A DNA stretch of 64,000 nt from Hymenobacter psoromatis (GCF_020012125.1 NZ_JAIFAG010000001.1:3224001-3288000), one strand, 5' to 3'; shown: positions 1-8,296, counted from the first letter of the stretch. Notes: generated by a model not told the origin, from the sequence alone. Translations and numbers: made by a program.

Positions 1-434
1 ACTTCGGTGTAGCCAAACTTAGCCTCGGGTACGGCAAAAGTGATGTCGCAGAGCGCCGCCAGGCCGCAGCCGCCAGCCAGCGCGTGGCCCTGCACCTGCC
101 CGATAACCAGCTTCTTGAGGGTATAAATCTGGTGAAACAACTGCATGAGGTGCGTACTGTCGGCCAGGTTTTCCTGGTACGTATTGTCTTGCAGCTCTTG
201 CAGGTATTTGAGGTCGGCACCGGCGCAGAACACTTCGCCGGTGGCGCGCAGGATGATAACCTTCACTTTATCGTCGGCCTCAGCCTGCTCAAAAGCCCGC
301 TTCAGCTCGGTCACTACATTGGCGCTAAGCGCATTGCGCTTAGAGGGGCGGTTCAGGGTGATATAGGCCAAGCGGTCTTGCACTTCGTATTGCAGAAAGC
401 GCAGCGTATCGAGTTCGGGAGATAAATCAGTCAT
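1..434 (-). CDS. Enoyl-CoA hydratase/isomerase (crotonase) family protein, 3' part outside the window
   Basis: Read directly from the reverse complement: an ATG at 434 opens a frame that runs off the left edge, giving 144 residues. The N-terminus MTDLSPELDTLRF is followed by the crotonase substrate strand ITLNRPSKRNAL, the oxyanion-hole segment FCAGADLKYL and a second glycine-rich oxyanion segment HALAGGCGL. Crotonases hydrate or isomerise acyl-CoA thioesters; the exact substrate cannot be told from this part. The C-terminal trimerisation helices are not visible. A second, different crotonase lies at 58434-59228. Downstream to the right is a short gap carrying half of a dispersed palindromic repeat. 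Family assignment is secure; function is not. Confidence 0.9.
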   Translation of the reverse strand, partial: MTDLSPELDTLRFLQYEVQDRLAYITLNRPSKRNALSANVVTELKRAFEQAEADDKVKVIILRATGEVFCAGADLKYLQELQDNTYQENLADSTHLMQLFHQIYTLKKLVIGQVQGHALAGGCGLAALCDITFAVPEAKFGYTE

Positions 435-511
435 GATAAAGACAAGTACGATAAAAGCCTTGGCGCGGGTTGAAGGACGCAAGTTAGCGGGACGGGCGTG
501 AGTTGGGGGTG

Positions 512-551
512 ATGAGTTGAGAGTTGAGGGTTAAAAAGAACGGTCATGCTC
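512..551. repeat. Half copy of the dispersed GAACG-TCATGC repeat with its flank
   Basis: The stretch GAGTTGAGAGTTGAGGGTTA followed by AAAAGAACGGTCATGCT also occurs, inverted and slightly diverged, at 4711-4750 at the edge of a full palindrome. Only one arm is present here, so this looks like a decayed or partial copy lying between the crotonase start and the comEC stop. Confidence 0.5.
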
Positions 552-572
552 CTCCCTCATCACTTACCCCAC

Positions 573-2879
573 TCACCTCCCGGCCGGCAGCGCGTACGTG
601 AACGCGCCCTGCTCGTTCACGTCCCAGGTGCGGAAGCCGGCAGCGCGCAGGGCCGAATCCTGGCGGGCCACGTACCAGCGCTTACAAGAAGAATCAAATA
701 CGACCCGCGCCCGGCAGCCGAAGTGCGCGGCCAGCGCGTCGGGATAGAGGTGCGGGTTGCGGCGCAGTATTACCACATCGGCCGCTAGCGGGGGGGTAGG
801 GCCGGCGGCCAGCCGGCGCAGGCTACCGCTCACGAAGGCCACGCGTAGGCCGCGCCACTGGGCCAGCACCACCGGCGCGGGTGGGTAGCGACGGGTGCGC
901 TCGGCGCTATCGGGGGCGGCCACGAGGCGGGCAGGCACGGTGGCTTCGCGCCAGCCCACGCGGTAGCGCGGCTGGCGGGCGCGCCGCAGTATCAGGCTGG
1001 GCTTGAGGCGATAGGTGCGCTCGGTCTCGGAGAGGGGTAGGGAATCGGCGGTGACGAATTCGGGCGCGGCCCCTTGCCAGAAACCCACCACCGAGCGGCG
1101 CGGAATGCTGTACACCACAAACTCGCGGCGCGGGTCCCCGGCCCGCGCTTCGGCCACCCGGCTGCCGCCGTAGAGGGCCAGCAGCGCCACGCACCAGCCT
1201 GCCCAGGCCAGCCGCCGCGACGCCAGAAACACGCACCCCGCGCCAATAATCAGGAAGACGAGCAGCGTCTGGACCTGGCTGAGATGCACGCCGCCCACCA
1301 CCGCGCCCGGCAGCACGCGGCCAATCAGAAAAATATATTCATTGAAGAGCCAAATCAGCTTTTCAAACACCCAGCCGATGCCGCGGGGTAGCCAGTCGAG
1401 CACCGCGCCAGCGGCGGGGGGTAGGGCCAACGCCGGCAGCGCCACCAGCCCTTTCGCCAGCAACAGCCCTACCCCCACGTACACGGCCAGGCTCGAAATG
1501 GGCACCGCGATGAGGTTGGACAGCAGGAAGTTGAGCGGAAATTGATGAAAATAATAAAGCCCCAGCGGAAACGTGGCCACCTGCGCGGCCAGCGAGAGGG
1601 CCGTGAGCTGCCAGGCCGTATCGGCGAACGCGGCCAGGGCGCGGTAGCCGCGCTGCACCAGCGGCGGCTGCCAGCCGCGCAGGCGGTCGAGCACGGCATT
1701 GCGCGGGTCGAGCCAGCGGCTGATGCGCGGCTGCAGGTACACGATACTCAGCACGGCCAGGAAGGAAAGCTGAAAGCCCACGTCGCAGAGCAGGTAGGGA
1801 TTCCAAATTAGTAGGCAGAAAGCCGCCGCGCTCAGCGTGTTGATGAGGCTGCTTTGCCGCTCCCAGGCCTGGCCGATTATCACGAACGTGAACATGACCG
1901 TGGCCCGCAGCACCGAGGCCGAGAGGCCCGTCAAAAAAGCGTAGCTCCAGATGAGGGCCAGCCCCAGCCCGGCCGTGAGCAAGCGCCGCCGCCCTACCCC
2001 CCCGCCCAGCGGCAGCCGCGCCAGTAGCCACCGCAGCGCCGCAAACAGCAGCCCCACCTGCAAGCCGCTCACGGCCATGATGTGCGTGGTGCCGGTGTTG
2101 GCATAAGCCTGCTTGGTTTCCTGGTCAATATCATCCCGGAAGCCCAGCACCAGCGCCGTGCCCAGCGCGTACTCGCGCAGGCTGGGCACGTAGCGCCGTA
2201 GCACGCCGTCGAGCACCGCCGCTGCCCGCTGGCTGATAGCCATTGGCAAGCTCAAAGGTGAGTAGCCCAGCACTTTATATTGGTCCTGGTGTACGAACTG
2301 CGAGTGGTAAACCTGGTGCGTCTGCAAGTAGCGCCGGTAGTCGAATTCGCCCAGGTTGGCGGGGCCTTTGCTGAGTTCGGGGCGGCCCTGCACCAGCCAG
2401 ACTTCGCCATAACGGGGGGCCGGTACCGAGTCGGTAGTTTCGTGGCGGGGTAGGCTCACGCGGATGCCGCCGCTGGCGGCACGCCAGCGCCCGGCCACCC
2501 GCACGGCCTGCACCCGCAGGGTCGTGGCGAAGGTTTTGGCCCGCACCACGGGGGCCTCGTCCACGGTGGCGCGGTAAAACTCAATGCGCGAAGCTAAAGG
2601 CCCGATGTGGTCGGGCCGGCGGCTTTTGGTGGCGGCCTGACCGCGGGCGAAACCGACTGCCGCCACCGCCAGCAGACCCAGGATGCCTACCGCATCGGTA
2701 GCCGCCGGGCTGCTGCCGCGCTGGCCGATAAACCAACCTATTACGTAAGCCAGCACCAGCCCGGCCGCCCAGGGCGCGGCGCTCTCCGCCCATTCCTGGC
2801 CTAGGTACAGGTAGCCCGCCACGCCCGCGATGAAGGCCAGCGCCACGCGCAGCAAGGGGGCGGAGGACCAGGCGAGCAT
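573..2879 (-). CDS. comEC: ComEC/Rec2 family DNA-uptake channel protein
   Basis: About 768 residues, an inner-membrane protein of the family that moves transforming DNA into the cytoplasm. The N-terminus has membrane segments and a soluble DUF4131-like region with short beta strands. The Competence domain follows, with the hallmark TGTTHIMAVSGLQVGLL near residues 260-280 and then a long series of hydrophobic helices. The C-terminal soluble part (about the last 150 residues) ends with ADVVILRRNP and VVFDSSCKRW, and has no HxHxDH metallo-beta-lactamase motif, which matches the short Bacteroidetes form. The frame extends to a TTG at 2894, but the ATG at 2879 is the likelier start. Neighbours are not competence genes. 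Assignment of the family is firm; activity in transformation is inferred from the family. Confidence 0.92.
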   Translation of the reverse strand: MLAWSSAPLLRVALAFIAGVAGYLYLGQEWAESAAPWAAGLVLAYVIGWFIGQRGSSPAATDAVGILGLLAVAAVGFARGQAATKSRRPDHIGPLASRIEFYRATVDEAPVVRAKTFATTLRVQAVRVAGRWRAASGGIRVSLPRHETTDSVPAPRYGEVWLVQGRPELSKGPANLGEFDYRRYLQTHQVYHSQFVHQDQYKVLGYSPLSLPMAISQRAAAVLDGVLRRYVPSLREYALGTALVLGFRDDIDQETKQAYANTGTTHIMAVSGLQVGLLFAALRWLLARLPLGGGVGRRRLLTAGLGLALIWSYAFLTGLSASVLRATVMFTFVIIGQAWERQSSLINTLSAAAFCLLIWNPYLLCDVGFQLSFLAVLSIVYLQPRISRWLDPRNAVLDRLRGWQPPLVQRGYRALAAFADTAWQLTALSLAAQVATFPLGLYYFHQFPLNFLLSNLIAVPISSLAVYVGVGLLLAKGLVALPALALPPAAGAVLDWLPRGIGWVFEKLIWLFNEYIFLIGRVLPGAVVGGVHLSQVQTLLVFLIIGAGCVFLASRRLAWAGWCVALLALYGGSRVAEARAGDPRREFVVYSIPRRSVVGFWQGAAPEFVTADSLPLSETERTYRLKPSLILRRARQPRYRVGWREATVPARLVAAPDSAERTRRYPPAPVVLAQWRGLRVAFVSGSLRRLAAGPTPPLAADVVILRRNPHLYPDALAAHFGCRARVVFDSSCKRWYVARQDSALRAAGFRTWDVNEQGAFTYALPAGR

Positions 2880-2935
2880 AGGTTGAACAGTCAAATTTTT
2901 CTACATATATACGACTCCCAACCTAAATCCCATCC

Positions 2936-3370
2936 CTACCCCCGCACCATCTCATAGTGCTGGATGTCGCACTCTTCAAACATCTCCCCCACCTTCCGAA
3001 ACCCCATGCGCTCGTAAAGCGGAATGGCGCGCAGTTGGGCGTGCAGGTACACCTGGGCCGCGTCGGGGGCCTGGGCTTGCACATCAGCAAGCACCTGCTG
3101 CACCAAGGCCTCGCCCACGCCCTGGTTGCGAAAGGCGGGCAGCACGGCGAAGCGCTCCAGCTTCACGCCGGTTGAGGTGGGCCGCCAGCGGGCAGCGCCG
3201 GCGGGCTGGCCATCTACCTGGGCCAGATAGTGACGGGTGGTAGCAGCGCGGTCGTGAGCATCGTACTCAGCCTCGGCGGGCACGTTTTGCTCTCCCACGA
3301 ATACTTTTTCGCGGATGGTAAAGGCCACGTCGAGGTCGCGCAGGTCGGTGATTTGATGAACGGTAAGCAT
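2936..3370 (-). CDS. GNAT family N-acetyltransferase
   Basis: 144 residues from the ATG at 3370. The frame is open further upstream, but those residues are proline-rich and unlike the family. The fold is visible as a beta strand KLERFAVLPAFR, then the acetyl-CoA pyrophosphate loop NQGVGEALV, a helix, and the late motif IPLYERMGFRKVGEMFEE. GNAT enzymes move an acetyl group from acetyl-CoA to an amine. The ending EECDIQHYEMVR resembles ElaA/YjcF-like members, whose substrates are mostly unknown. It is in the same orientation as comEC, 57 bases upstream of the comEC start, so the two could be co-transcribed. Confidence 0.88.
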   Translation of the reverse strand: MLTVHQITDLRDLDVAFTIREKVFVGEQNVPAEAEYDAHDRAATTRHYLAQVDGQPAGAARWRPTSTGVKLERFAVLPAFRNQGVGEALVQQVLADVQAQAPDAAQVYLHAQLRAIPLYERMGFRKVGEMFEECDIQHYEMVRG

Positions 3371-3511
3371 GGTGGGCGGGAGTAGGCTGGGCAGTAGCGC
3401 GCAAATATCCGGCGCGGGACGCGTTCGGCCAATCACCACGGGGTAGGGCGCATCCGAGGTTCGGGGCGACCTTTGCCCCTCATTTCGTTTTATAACTCTC
3501 CTTAATTCGCT

Positions 3512-3826
3512 ATGCTTAAGTTCTTGGTAACGCCCCTGGCCCGGCTGCGGGCCATTAGTATTCTGGAAGGCGCGTCGCTACTGCTGTTACTGGGCGTGGC
3601 CATGCCGCTCAAGTATCTGGCGCACGAGCCGGCGGCGGTGCGCGTGGTTGGGCTTATCCACGGGGTGCTTTTTGTGGCCTACGTGCTACTGCTCATCCAA
3701 AACACCATCGAGCGGCGCTGGTCGGCGGGCAAGCTCGGGCTGGGCCTAGTGCTGTCGGTGCTGCCGTTCGGGGCGTTTTACGCCGAGCGGCGGCTGTTTC
3801 AGCCCGGCGATGGGGCTGGGATGTAG
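3512..3826 (+). CDS. DUF3817 small integral membrane protein
   Basis: 104 residues with three hydrophobic stretches: around ISILEGASLLLLLGVAMPL, around VVGLIHGVLFVAYVLLL, and LGLGLVLSVLPFGAFY. The order ARLRAISILEG, then GLIHG, then LPFGAFYAER is characteristic of the DUF3817 (YdzA-like) family, whose role is unknown. GACCTTTG at 3468-3475, 36 bases before the ATG, is a plausible -7 element of the Bacteroidetes type. The gene ends just before a bidirectional hairpin shared with the converging gene at 3884. Confidence 0.85.
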   Translation: MLKFLVTPLARLRAISILEGASLLLLLGVAMPLKYLAHEPAAVRVVGLIHGVLFVAYVLLLIQNTIERRWSAGKLGLGLVLSVLPFGAFYAERRLFQPGDGAGM

Positions 3827-3830
3827 AGGG

Positions 3831-3881
3831 AAGTGCGCTATAATCGCTGCCTGGGAACCTGGCGGCAATTATAGCGCACTT
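3831..3881. terminator. Bidirectional hairpin between convergent genes
   Basis: Two arms, AAGTGCGCTATAATCGCTGC and, inverted, GCGGCAATTATAGCGCACTT, match at about 17 of 20 positions around a short loop. The hairpin sits exactly between the stop codons of two converging genes. It has no long T run, so it may be a terminator or simply a structured 3' end for both transcripts. Confidence 0.65.
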
Positions 3882-3883
3882 GC

Positions 3884-4561
3884 CTAGCGAAGCTTATTTA
3901 ATTCATCCAGCAACTCCTTGTATTTCTCGGCTCCAAGCTGTTTCTCGCTGAGCACCGGGTAGCGAGGGTTAGTAAGCTGGCAGAATCGCTCATAGCCCTC
4001 TAATTCCTTAACGGCTTCTTTCCACAATTTCGCGGACCGTAATCCTATAATTAACGCTCCCCGCTTCACCGCTTGCCGCACCAAGTCGAACCCATACTTC
4101 TGCGATTCCAGCGCTTTTCGGTTGTGTTTGTAAGATTTGGAGCGGTAGGGCACGTATTGCACGCTCAGAAAGGCCCGCGCCAGCAGTTTGTCATCGTAGC
4201 CCGCCTTCCGTAGCGGCTTCAACCGCCGGTGCCACCAGTTTTGCCCACCGTTGAGGCTGCCACCCTCGATGTTCGGGTCCAGAAAAAACAGTGGGTACTC
4301 CGCCGTGGAGTCGTGGCGGTAGTTACGCTGGTTGATTTCTAGAAACTCCGGTGTCTTGTGCCAGATTTCGTCGTTCGCTTCCGAATAGCCCGGATTCAAC
4401 CCCAGCAGCACAATGGGCGCATCGGCTCGTCCCTGAAATGGCAGCGGTGGCAGGTCCAAGTGATAGGCCGTGTCGCTGGGGTTAGCTGCTTTGCTATACA
4501 CATCCAGGCTGGCCTCGTCTTCAGGCAACACATAGGGGGCTGCGTGGGCAATGCGAGCCAC
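3884..4561 (-). CDS. Uncharacterised protein, possible uracil-DNA-glycosylase-like fold
   Basis: 225 residues from a GTG at 4561; no in-frame ATG lies near. I do not recognise a named family with certainty. The segment APIVLLGLNPGYSEAND resembles the first active-site loop of the uracil-DNA glycosylase superfamily (hydrophobic strand, then G-x-NPG). Later come GGQNWWHRRLKPLRK, FLSVQYVPYRSKSY, and the strand ALIIGLRSAKLWKE, which would fit the mid-sheet strands of that fold. No signal peptide or membrane segment is present, so it is probably cytoplasmic. It stands alone, converging on the DUF3817 gene, and base use is somewhat less GC-biased than its neighbours. The fold is a guess from motifs; no function is claimed. 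Confidence 0.6.
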   Translation of the reverse strand: MARIAHAAPYVLPEDEASLDVYSKAANPSDTAYHLDLPPLPFQGRADAPIVLLGLNPGYSEANDEIWHKTPEFLEINQRNYRHDSTAEYPLFFLDPNIEGGSLNGGQNWWHRRLKPLRKAGYDDKLLARAFLSVQYVPYRSKSYKHNRKALESQKYGFDLVRQAVKRGALIIGLRSAKLWKEAVKELEGYERFCQLTNPRYPVLSEKQLGAEKYKELLDELNKLR

Positions 4562-4615
4562 GGATTAACGACAGCGGAGCTGTTTTCCATCAAGAAGTCG
4601 GTTAGTGATTCGCAA

Positions 4616-4720
4616 AGAACGTCATGCTGACGACGGGAAGCATCTCTACCACATAAGTAATCCTAAAGGTTGAGGTTACTTACGCAGTAGAGATGCTTCC
4701 TTGCGTCAGCATGACGTTCT
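4616..4720. repeat. Dispersed palindromic repeat, copy A
   Basis: A 105-base near-palindrome. Tips read AGAACGTCATGCTGACG and, inverted, CGTCAGCATGACGTTCT, followed inward by GGAAGCATCTCTAC and its complement, then a looser AAGTAA/TTACTT stem. It lies between the starts and ends of two minus-strand genes. Copies B (36944-37058) and C (39210-39309) share the tips and the GAAGCATCTC block while the spacer between them differs. Confidence 0.85.
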
Positions 4721-4748
4721 TTTTTAACTCTTAACTCTCAACTGAATC

Positions 4749-5834
4749 TCACAGCGCTTGCTCGTGGTTGACGGGTAGCTCGTCCATTTCCTCCGCTTCA
4801 GGGGCGCGGGGGCGGTCGTGGCCGTTAGGGCGGTCATTACCCTCGCGGCGGCGGCGCTGGAACTCGGCCTCGCGGCGCTGCTCGGCCACGTCGAACTTGT
4901 CGTAGGCTTGCACGATGTCTTTGACCAGGCGGTGGCGCACGATGTCTTCGGCGGTCATCTCCACGTAGCCAATGCCGGGGATATCGCGCAGAATATCCAG
5001 CGCCTGCATCAGGCCCGACTTCTGGCGGGTAGGCAGGTCAATCTGGCTGCGGTCGCCGTTCACCATCACCTTCGCCGAGGGGCCCATGCGGGTCAGAAAC
5101 ATCTTAATCTGCGAGGGCGTGGTGTTCTGGGCCTCGTCCAAGAGCACGAAGGCATTGTTCAGCGTTCGGCCGCGCATGTAGGCCAGCGGGGCGATTTCGA
5201 TAATCTTATTTTCCTGGTAAAATTTCAGCTTTTCGGCCGGAATCATGTCCTCCAGGGCATCGTAAATCGGGCGCAGGTAGGGGTCTACCTTCTCCTTCAT
5301 ATCGCCGGGCAGGAAGCCCAGGCTTTCGCCGGCCTCCACCACGGGGCGCGAGATAATAATTTTCTTAACTTCCTTATTTTTAAGGGCGCGCACGGCCAGC
5401 GCCACCGAAATGTAGGTTTTGCCCGTGCCGGCGGGGCCCAGCGTAAAGGTCAGGTCGTGCTTCATCACCGTGTCCACCAGCTTCTGCTGGTTGGGCGTTT
5501 TGGCCTTAATAATGCCGCCCTTGGCCCCGAATAAAATCACATCGGGCGAGGCGGCCAGCACCCGGCCCTCGGCCTCCTCGGAGGTGGCGGAAAGGTACTG
5601 GTTCACGTCGCGGTCCGTGATGAGGCCGTACTGGTGGTAGTGCTCCAGCAACGAGCTGAGGATGTCATTGACCCGCGCAATAACCTCGGCCGGCCCCTGA
5701 ATTTTGATTTCATTGCCCCTGGACACCAATTTGGAGCCGGGAAAAGCGGCCGCGATGCGGCGGATATTCTGGTTATCGGCCCCCAGGAAATCGACCAGGG
5801 ACACATTTTCGAGGGTGATGACTTTTTCGACCAA
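4749..5834 (-). CDS. phoH: PhoH family ATPase
   Basis: 361 residues, the usual length for bacterial PhoH (YbeZ-like). A KH-like N-terminal part (residues 1-75) precedes the P-loop ATPase. Walker A is GPAGTGKT at residues 133-140, the ISRPVVEAGE and LGFLPGD motifs follow, Walker B is LLDEAQ at 231-236, and VNGDRSQIDLP is the sensor-like segment. The tail is charged and rich in R, P and E. Members are cytoplasmic ATPases tied to RNA handling, often near the ribosome-maturation endonuclease YbeY, which is not seen here. The start is read as TTG at 5834 because no ATG is available near the conserved N-terminus. Confidence 0.93.
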   Translation of the reverse strand: MVEKVITLENVSLVDFLGADNQNIRRIAAAFPGSKLVSRGNEIKIQGPAEVIARVNDILSSLLEHYHQYGLITDRDVNQYLSATSEEAEGRVLAASPDVILFGAKGGIIKAKTPNQQKLVDTVMKHDLTFTLGPAGTGKTYISVALAVRALKNKEVKKIIISRPVVEAGESLGFLPGDMKEKVDPYLRPIYDALEDMIPAEKLKFYQENKIIEIAPLAYMRGRTLNNAFVLLDEAQNTTPSQIKMFLTRMGPSAKVMVNGDRSQIDLPTRQKSGLMQALDILRDIPGIGYVEMTAEDIVRHRLVKDIVQAYDKFDVAEQRREAEFQRRRREGNDRPNGHDRPRAPEAEEMDELPVNHEQAL

Positions 5835-5948
5835 GCGAGGAAGGCTGGGGAAAGGAGAGAGAAAAAAGAGAAGATTCCGGCCAGCTTCCCGGCCGGGCTG
5901 CTGGCATCATTTTTAGGGAGAAGCCCGGCCGGGCTTTCAAAAGCGGAC

Positions 5949-5956
5949 TACTTTTG
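5949..5956 (+). promoter_or_regulatory. Probable -7 promoter element, TACTTTTG
   Basis: An exact match to the Bacteroidetes -7 consensus TAnnTTTG, 64 bases before the ATG at 6021. No convincing TTTG -33 element is visible at the expected distance. Confidence 0.45.
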
Positions 5957-6020
5957 CGGCCGCACCGGCCGGCTGGCCAGCCGCTCAACAATACTACGAA
6001 AAACCTGACAACTCGCGGGC

Positions 6021-6839
6021 ATGGGGGTACTGACGCTGCTTACGGATTTTGGCTACCGCGACCACTACGTGGCCGCGCTGCGGGCCCGTTTGCTGCACCT
6101 GGCCCCTACCCTACCGGTGCTGGACCTCAGCCACGACGTAGAGCCCTATAACATCGCCCACGCCGTGCACGTTCTCCGGGCCGTGTTTCGGGATTTTCCG
6201 GTGGGCACTACTCACCTCATTGGGGTGAGCGACTATGGGGCGAGCGCCGCCGGGGCAGTAGCCGCGCCCGCCTGGCACGCGGCCGAGTTTGAGGGCCACT
6301 ACTTCGTGGCCGCCGACAACGGCCTGCTACCCCTGCTCTGCGACGGCGTGCCCGCCCAGCTGGTGCGGCTCGCGGCCCCAGCCCTACCCCCCCCGGTTTC
6401 CGGCCCGTCGCTACCCGCCGCCCTCAACCCCACGCGCGATATTCTGGCCCCGGCGGCGGTGGGATTGGCCCTGGGTCAGCCCCTGGCCAGCCTGGGCCCC
6501 GCCACTACGGAACTGTACCTGCTCACCAATCGGCAATTGCGCCTGCAAGACAACCGCATTACGGGCCACGTGGCGCACGTAGACCACTACGGCAACCTCA
6601 TTACCAATATCACGCGCGAGGCGGTGGAGGCGGTGGGCCGGGGCCGGGCGGCCACCGTGCACTTTGGCCGCGAGGTAGTGCGCGAGCTGCGGCCCCACTT
6701 CGCGGCCGCCCCACCCGGCGAAATCGTGTGCACTTTTAACCCCCAGGGCAGCTTGTGCGTGGCCATCAACCAGGGTCACGCCAGCGAATTATTAGGTCTG
6801 TATTTTGACTCGCAAGTGGATGTGCGGTTTGTGGGGTAG
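6021..6839 (+). CDS. SAM hydroxide adenosyltransferase (DUF62 family)
   Basis: 272 residues beginning at the conserved strand: MGVLTLLTDFGYRDHYVAA, where the TDFG-x-D motif binds the substrate. Further motifs are LDLSHDVEPYNI, FVAADNGLLPLL and HVAHVDHYGNLITNI, all typical of the family that hydrolyses S-adenosylmethionine to adenosine and methionine and includes the SAM-dependent halogenases. Halogenases carry a distinct halide-binding loop that cannot be judged reliably by eye, so hydroxide transfer is the default reading. The protein is cytoplasmic with no signal peptide, and the gene is probably a single transcription unit. Confidence 0.88.
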   Translation: MGVLTLLTDFGYRDHYVAALRARLLHLAPTLPVLDLSHDVEPYNIAHAVHVLRAVFRDFPVGTTHLIGVSDYGASAAGAVAAPAWHAAEFEGHYFVAADNGLLPLLCDGVPAQLVRLAAPALPPPVSGPSLPAALNPTRDILAPAAVGLALGQPLASLGPATTELYLLTNRQLRLQDNRITGHVAHVDHYGNLITNITREAVEAVGRGRAATVHFGREVVRELRPHFAAAPPGEIVCTFNPQGSLCVAINQGHASELLGLYFDSQVDVRFVG

Positions 6840-6941
6840 TTTTTAAGTTCTCTGGGATTTCTGGTTCTTCCAAATTCCTGGTTCCTGGTTTATGCCTTGG
6901 CTATTGTAAGACATAGATATCCTAAATCGCAGACCAAGAGC

Positions 6942-7121
6942 TTACTGACGGGTTGAATCCACGGTGACGGCACTACTGTCGGCGGCGGCAGCCTGGCTGG
7001 GCACTACGCCGGCCGTGTTGTCAGTGGCAGTCTCTCTGGGGTCGTTGCTGCGCGCGGCGAGCAGCGAGAGGGCAGTTAGGGCCGGGGCGGTCAGCCAGAG
7101 GGTAGGAGAATCGGAGCGCAT
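6942..7121 (-). CDS. Possible small secreted peptide with a degenerate lipobox
   Basis: A 59-residue frame from the ATG at 7121 to the TAA at 6942. It has a short N-terminal region, a hydrophobic core LTAPALTALSLLAA, then RSNDPRETATDNTAG and a low-complexity A/S/D/T tail. This is the layout of small Bacteroidetes lipoproteins, but the lipobox cysteine is replaced by arginine (LLAAR; TGC to CGC is one transition). Codon use fits the genome better than the opposite-strand frame at 6964. The gene stands alone in a 400-base gap, with no strong ribosome site. It may be a real small exported peptide or a decaying lipoprotein gene. Confidence 0.4.
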   Translation of the reverse strand: MRSDSPTLWLTAPALTALSLLAARSNDPRETATDNTAGVVPSQAAAADSSAVTVDSTRQ

Positions 7122-7236
7122 AATTAGGGAAATAAAAGGGGGTTATAAGCAATTTTTTGCGCCTGCCTCCGGGCAAGATTAATCCCGGGTTTATTTTTGG
7201 CCCTTTCGTTGGCCCGCCCTACCCCCTACTATTGTC

Positions 7237-7524
7237 GTGCTCATCCGCCTGGTTCGTCTTACTCTTCACCCCGAGCGGGTTAGTGATTTTCTGGCGTTGT
7301 TTCGGGCTTCCGAAAGCCACATCCGGCAACAGCCTGGCTGCCGCCATCTGGAGCTGTGGCGGGATGCCGACCAGCCCCACATCTACTGCACCTACAGCTA
7401 CTGGGACGATGACACGGCGCTCGACGCTTACCGCCGCTCGGCGCTCTTCGGGGAAGTATGGCCGGCTACCAAACGGCTGCTGGCCGCGCCGGCCCAAGCT
7501 TTTTCGAGCCAGCGCGCGGGGTAA
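7237..7524 (+). CDS. Antibiotic biosynthesis monooxygenase (ABM) family protein
   Basis: 95 residues from a GTG at 7237. The ferredoxin-like ABM fold is recognisable: strand LIRLVRLTLHPERV, helix FLALFRASESHIRQQPGC, strand HLELWRDADQPHIYCTYSYW, then DDDTALDAYRRSALF and a C-terminal helix. Members include quinol monooxygenases and haem-degrading enzymes, but many have unknown roles. No haem ligand pattern is obvious. The gene is followed by a stretch of short repeats and then hscB; nothing in the context suggests a pathway. Confidence 0.82.
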   Translation: MLIRLVRLTLHPERVSDFLALFRASESHIRQQPGCRHLELWRDADQPHIYCTYSYWDDDTALDAYRRSALFGEVWPATKRLLAAPAQAFSSQRAG

Positions 7525-7533
7525 AAAGGTGCG

Positions 7534-7641
7534 GCAAGCTTCAGCTTACCGAAAAAGGGTAGGGCAGACTTTAGCCCGTCGTTTTGCGTCAGAAATTGCC
7601 GGGACGGACTTTTTTTACGTTAAAGCAAGCTGAAGCTTACC
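7534..7641. repeat. Pair of GCAAGCTnnAGCTTACC short repeats flanking a small gap
   Basis: A 17-base word, GCAAGCTnnAGCTTACC, occurs at 7534-7550 (nn = TC) and 7625-7641 (nn = GA), in the same orientation. The inner CAAGCT/AGCTT part is itself near-palindromic. A third copy (nn = AA) is at 46324-46340. Between the two copies here are further short inverted words around ACTTTAGCCCGTCG and GGGACGGACTTT. All are outside genes. Confidence 0.6.
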
Positions 7642-7650
7642 CCATATTTC

Positions 7651-8187
7651 ATGAACTACTTCGCTTTCTACGACCTACCTGAGGGCTTTTTATTCGACGG
7701 GGCTGCCCTCAAAACCAAATATTATCAGCTTAGCCGCGAGCTACACCCCGATTTTCACGCCCAAGACACCCCCGCCGCGCAGGCCGAGGCTCTGCGCCTG
7801 AGCACCCTCAACACCGACGCCTACCGCACCCTGGCTGACCCCGATGCCCGCATGGCCTACCTGCTGAACCAACACGGAATGCTGGAAGAAGGCAGCGCCC
7901 AGAACCAGTTGCCACCTGATTTTCTGATGGAAGTCATGGACCTTAACGAGCAGTTGATGGAGTTGGAAATGGAGACCAACGCCGACGCCACGGCTACCCT
8001 TAGCACCGAAGTAACTGCCCTCGCCGACACCCTGGATGCGGGCATTCAGCCAGTATTGGCTGGCTACCCCGCCCTACCCCCCGACCACCGCCCGGCAGCA
8101 CTGGCCCAGGTGCGGACTTATTATCTGAAAAAGCGCTACCTCTTGCGGCTTCGCCAGCAATTGGCTACCTTTGCGGCCCGCTCGTGA
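7651..8187 (+). CDS. hscB: HscB, Fe-S cluster assembly J-type co-chaperone
   Basis: 178 residues. An N-terminal J domain (residues 1-75) contains the invariant HPD in LSRELHPDFHAQDT, which stimulates the ATPase of an Hsp70 partner. The all-helical C-terminal domain contains LPPDFLMEVMDLNEQLMEL, the conserved surface that binds the scaffold protein IscU. Length fits the family (about 170-180). No hscA, iscU or fdx gene is adjacent, so any partner is encoded elsewhere. A tRNA gene follows 27 bases after the stop codon. Confidence 0.93.
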   Translation: MNYFAFYDLPEGFLFDGAALKTKYYQLSRELHPDFHAQDTPAAQAEALRLSTLNTDAYRTLADPDARMAYLLNQHGMLEEGSAQNQLPPDFLMEVMDLNEQLMELEMETNADATATLSTEVTALADTLDAGIQPVLAGYPALPPDHRPAALAQVRTYYLKKRYLLRLRQQLATFAARS

Positions 8188-8214
8188 CCTACCGGCACCA
8201 GCGGAATCGTTCTC

Positions 8215-8296
8215 GCCCGGATGGCGGAACCGGTAGACGCGATGGTCTCAAACACCATTACCGCAAGGTGTGCCGGTTCGACTCCGGCTCCGGGTA
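8215..8296 (+). tRNA. tRNA-Leu, anticodon CAA
   Basis: 82 bases. The acceptor stem GCCCGGA pairs with TCCGGGT (one G-U), followed by the discriminator A. The D arm includes GCGGAACCGGTAGACGC. The anticodon stem ATGGT/ACCAT closes the loop CTCAAAC, giving anticodon CAA for the TTG codon. A long variable arm, ACCGCAAGGTG, is the class II feature expected for leucine. The T arm is GCCGGTTCGACTCCGGC. The 3' CCA is not encoded. Confidence 0.93.

Noticed and set aside
6964..7182. 72-residue plus-strand frame
   Set aside because: The opposite strand offers a better small peptide with a signal-like start; this one begins mid-sequence with no ribosome site or motif.
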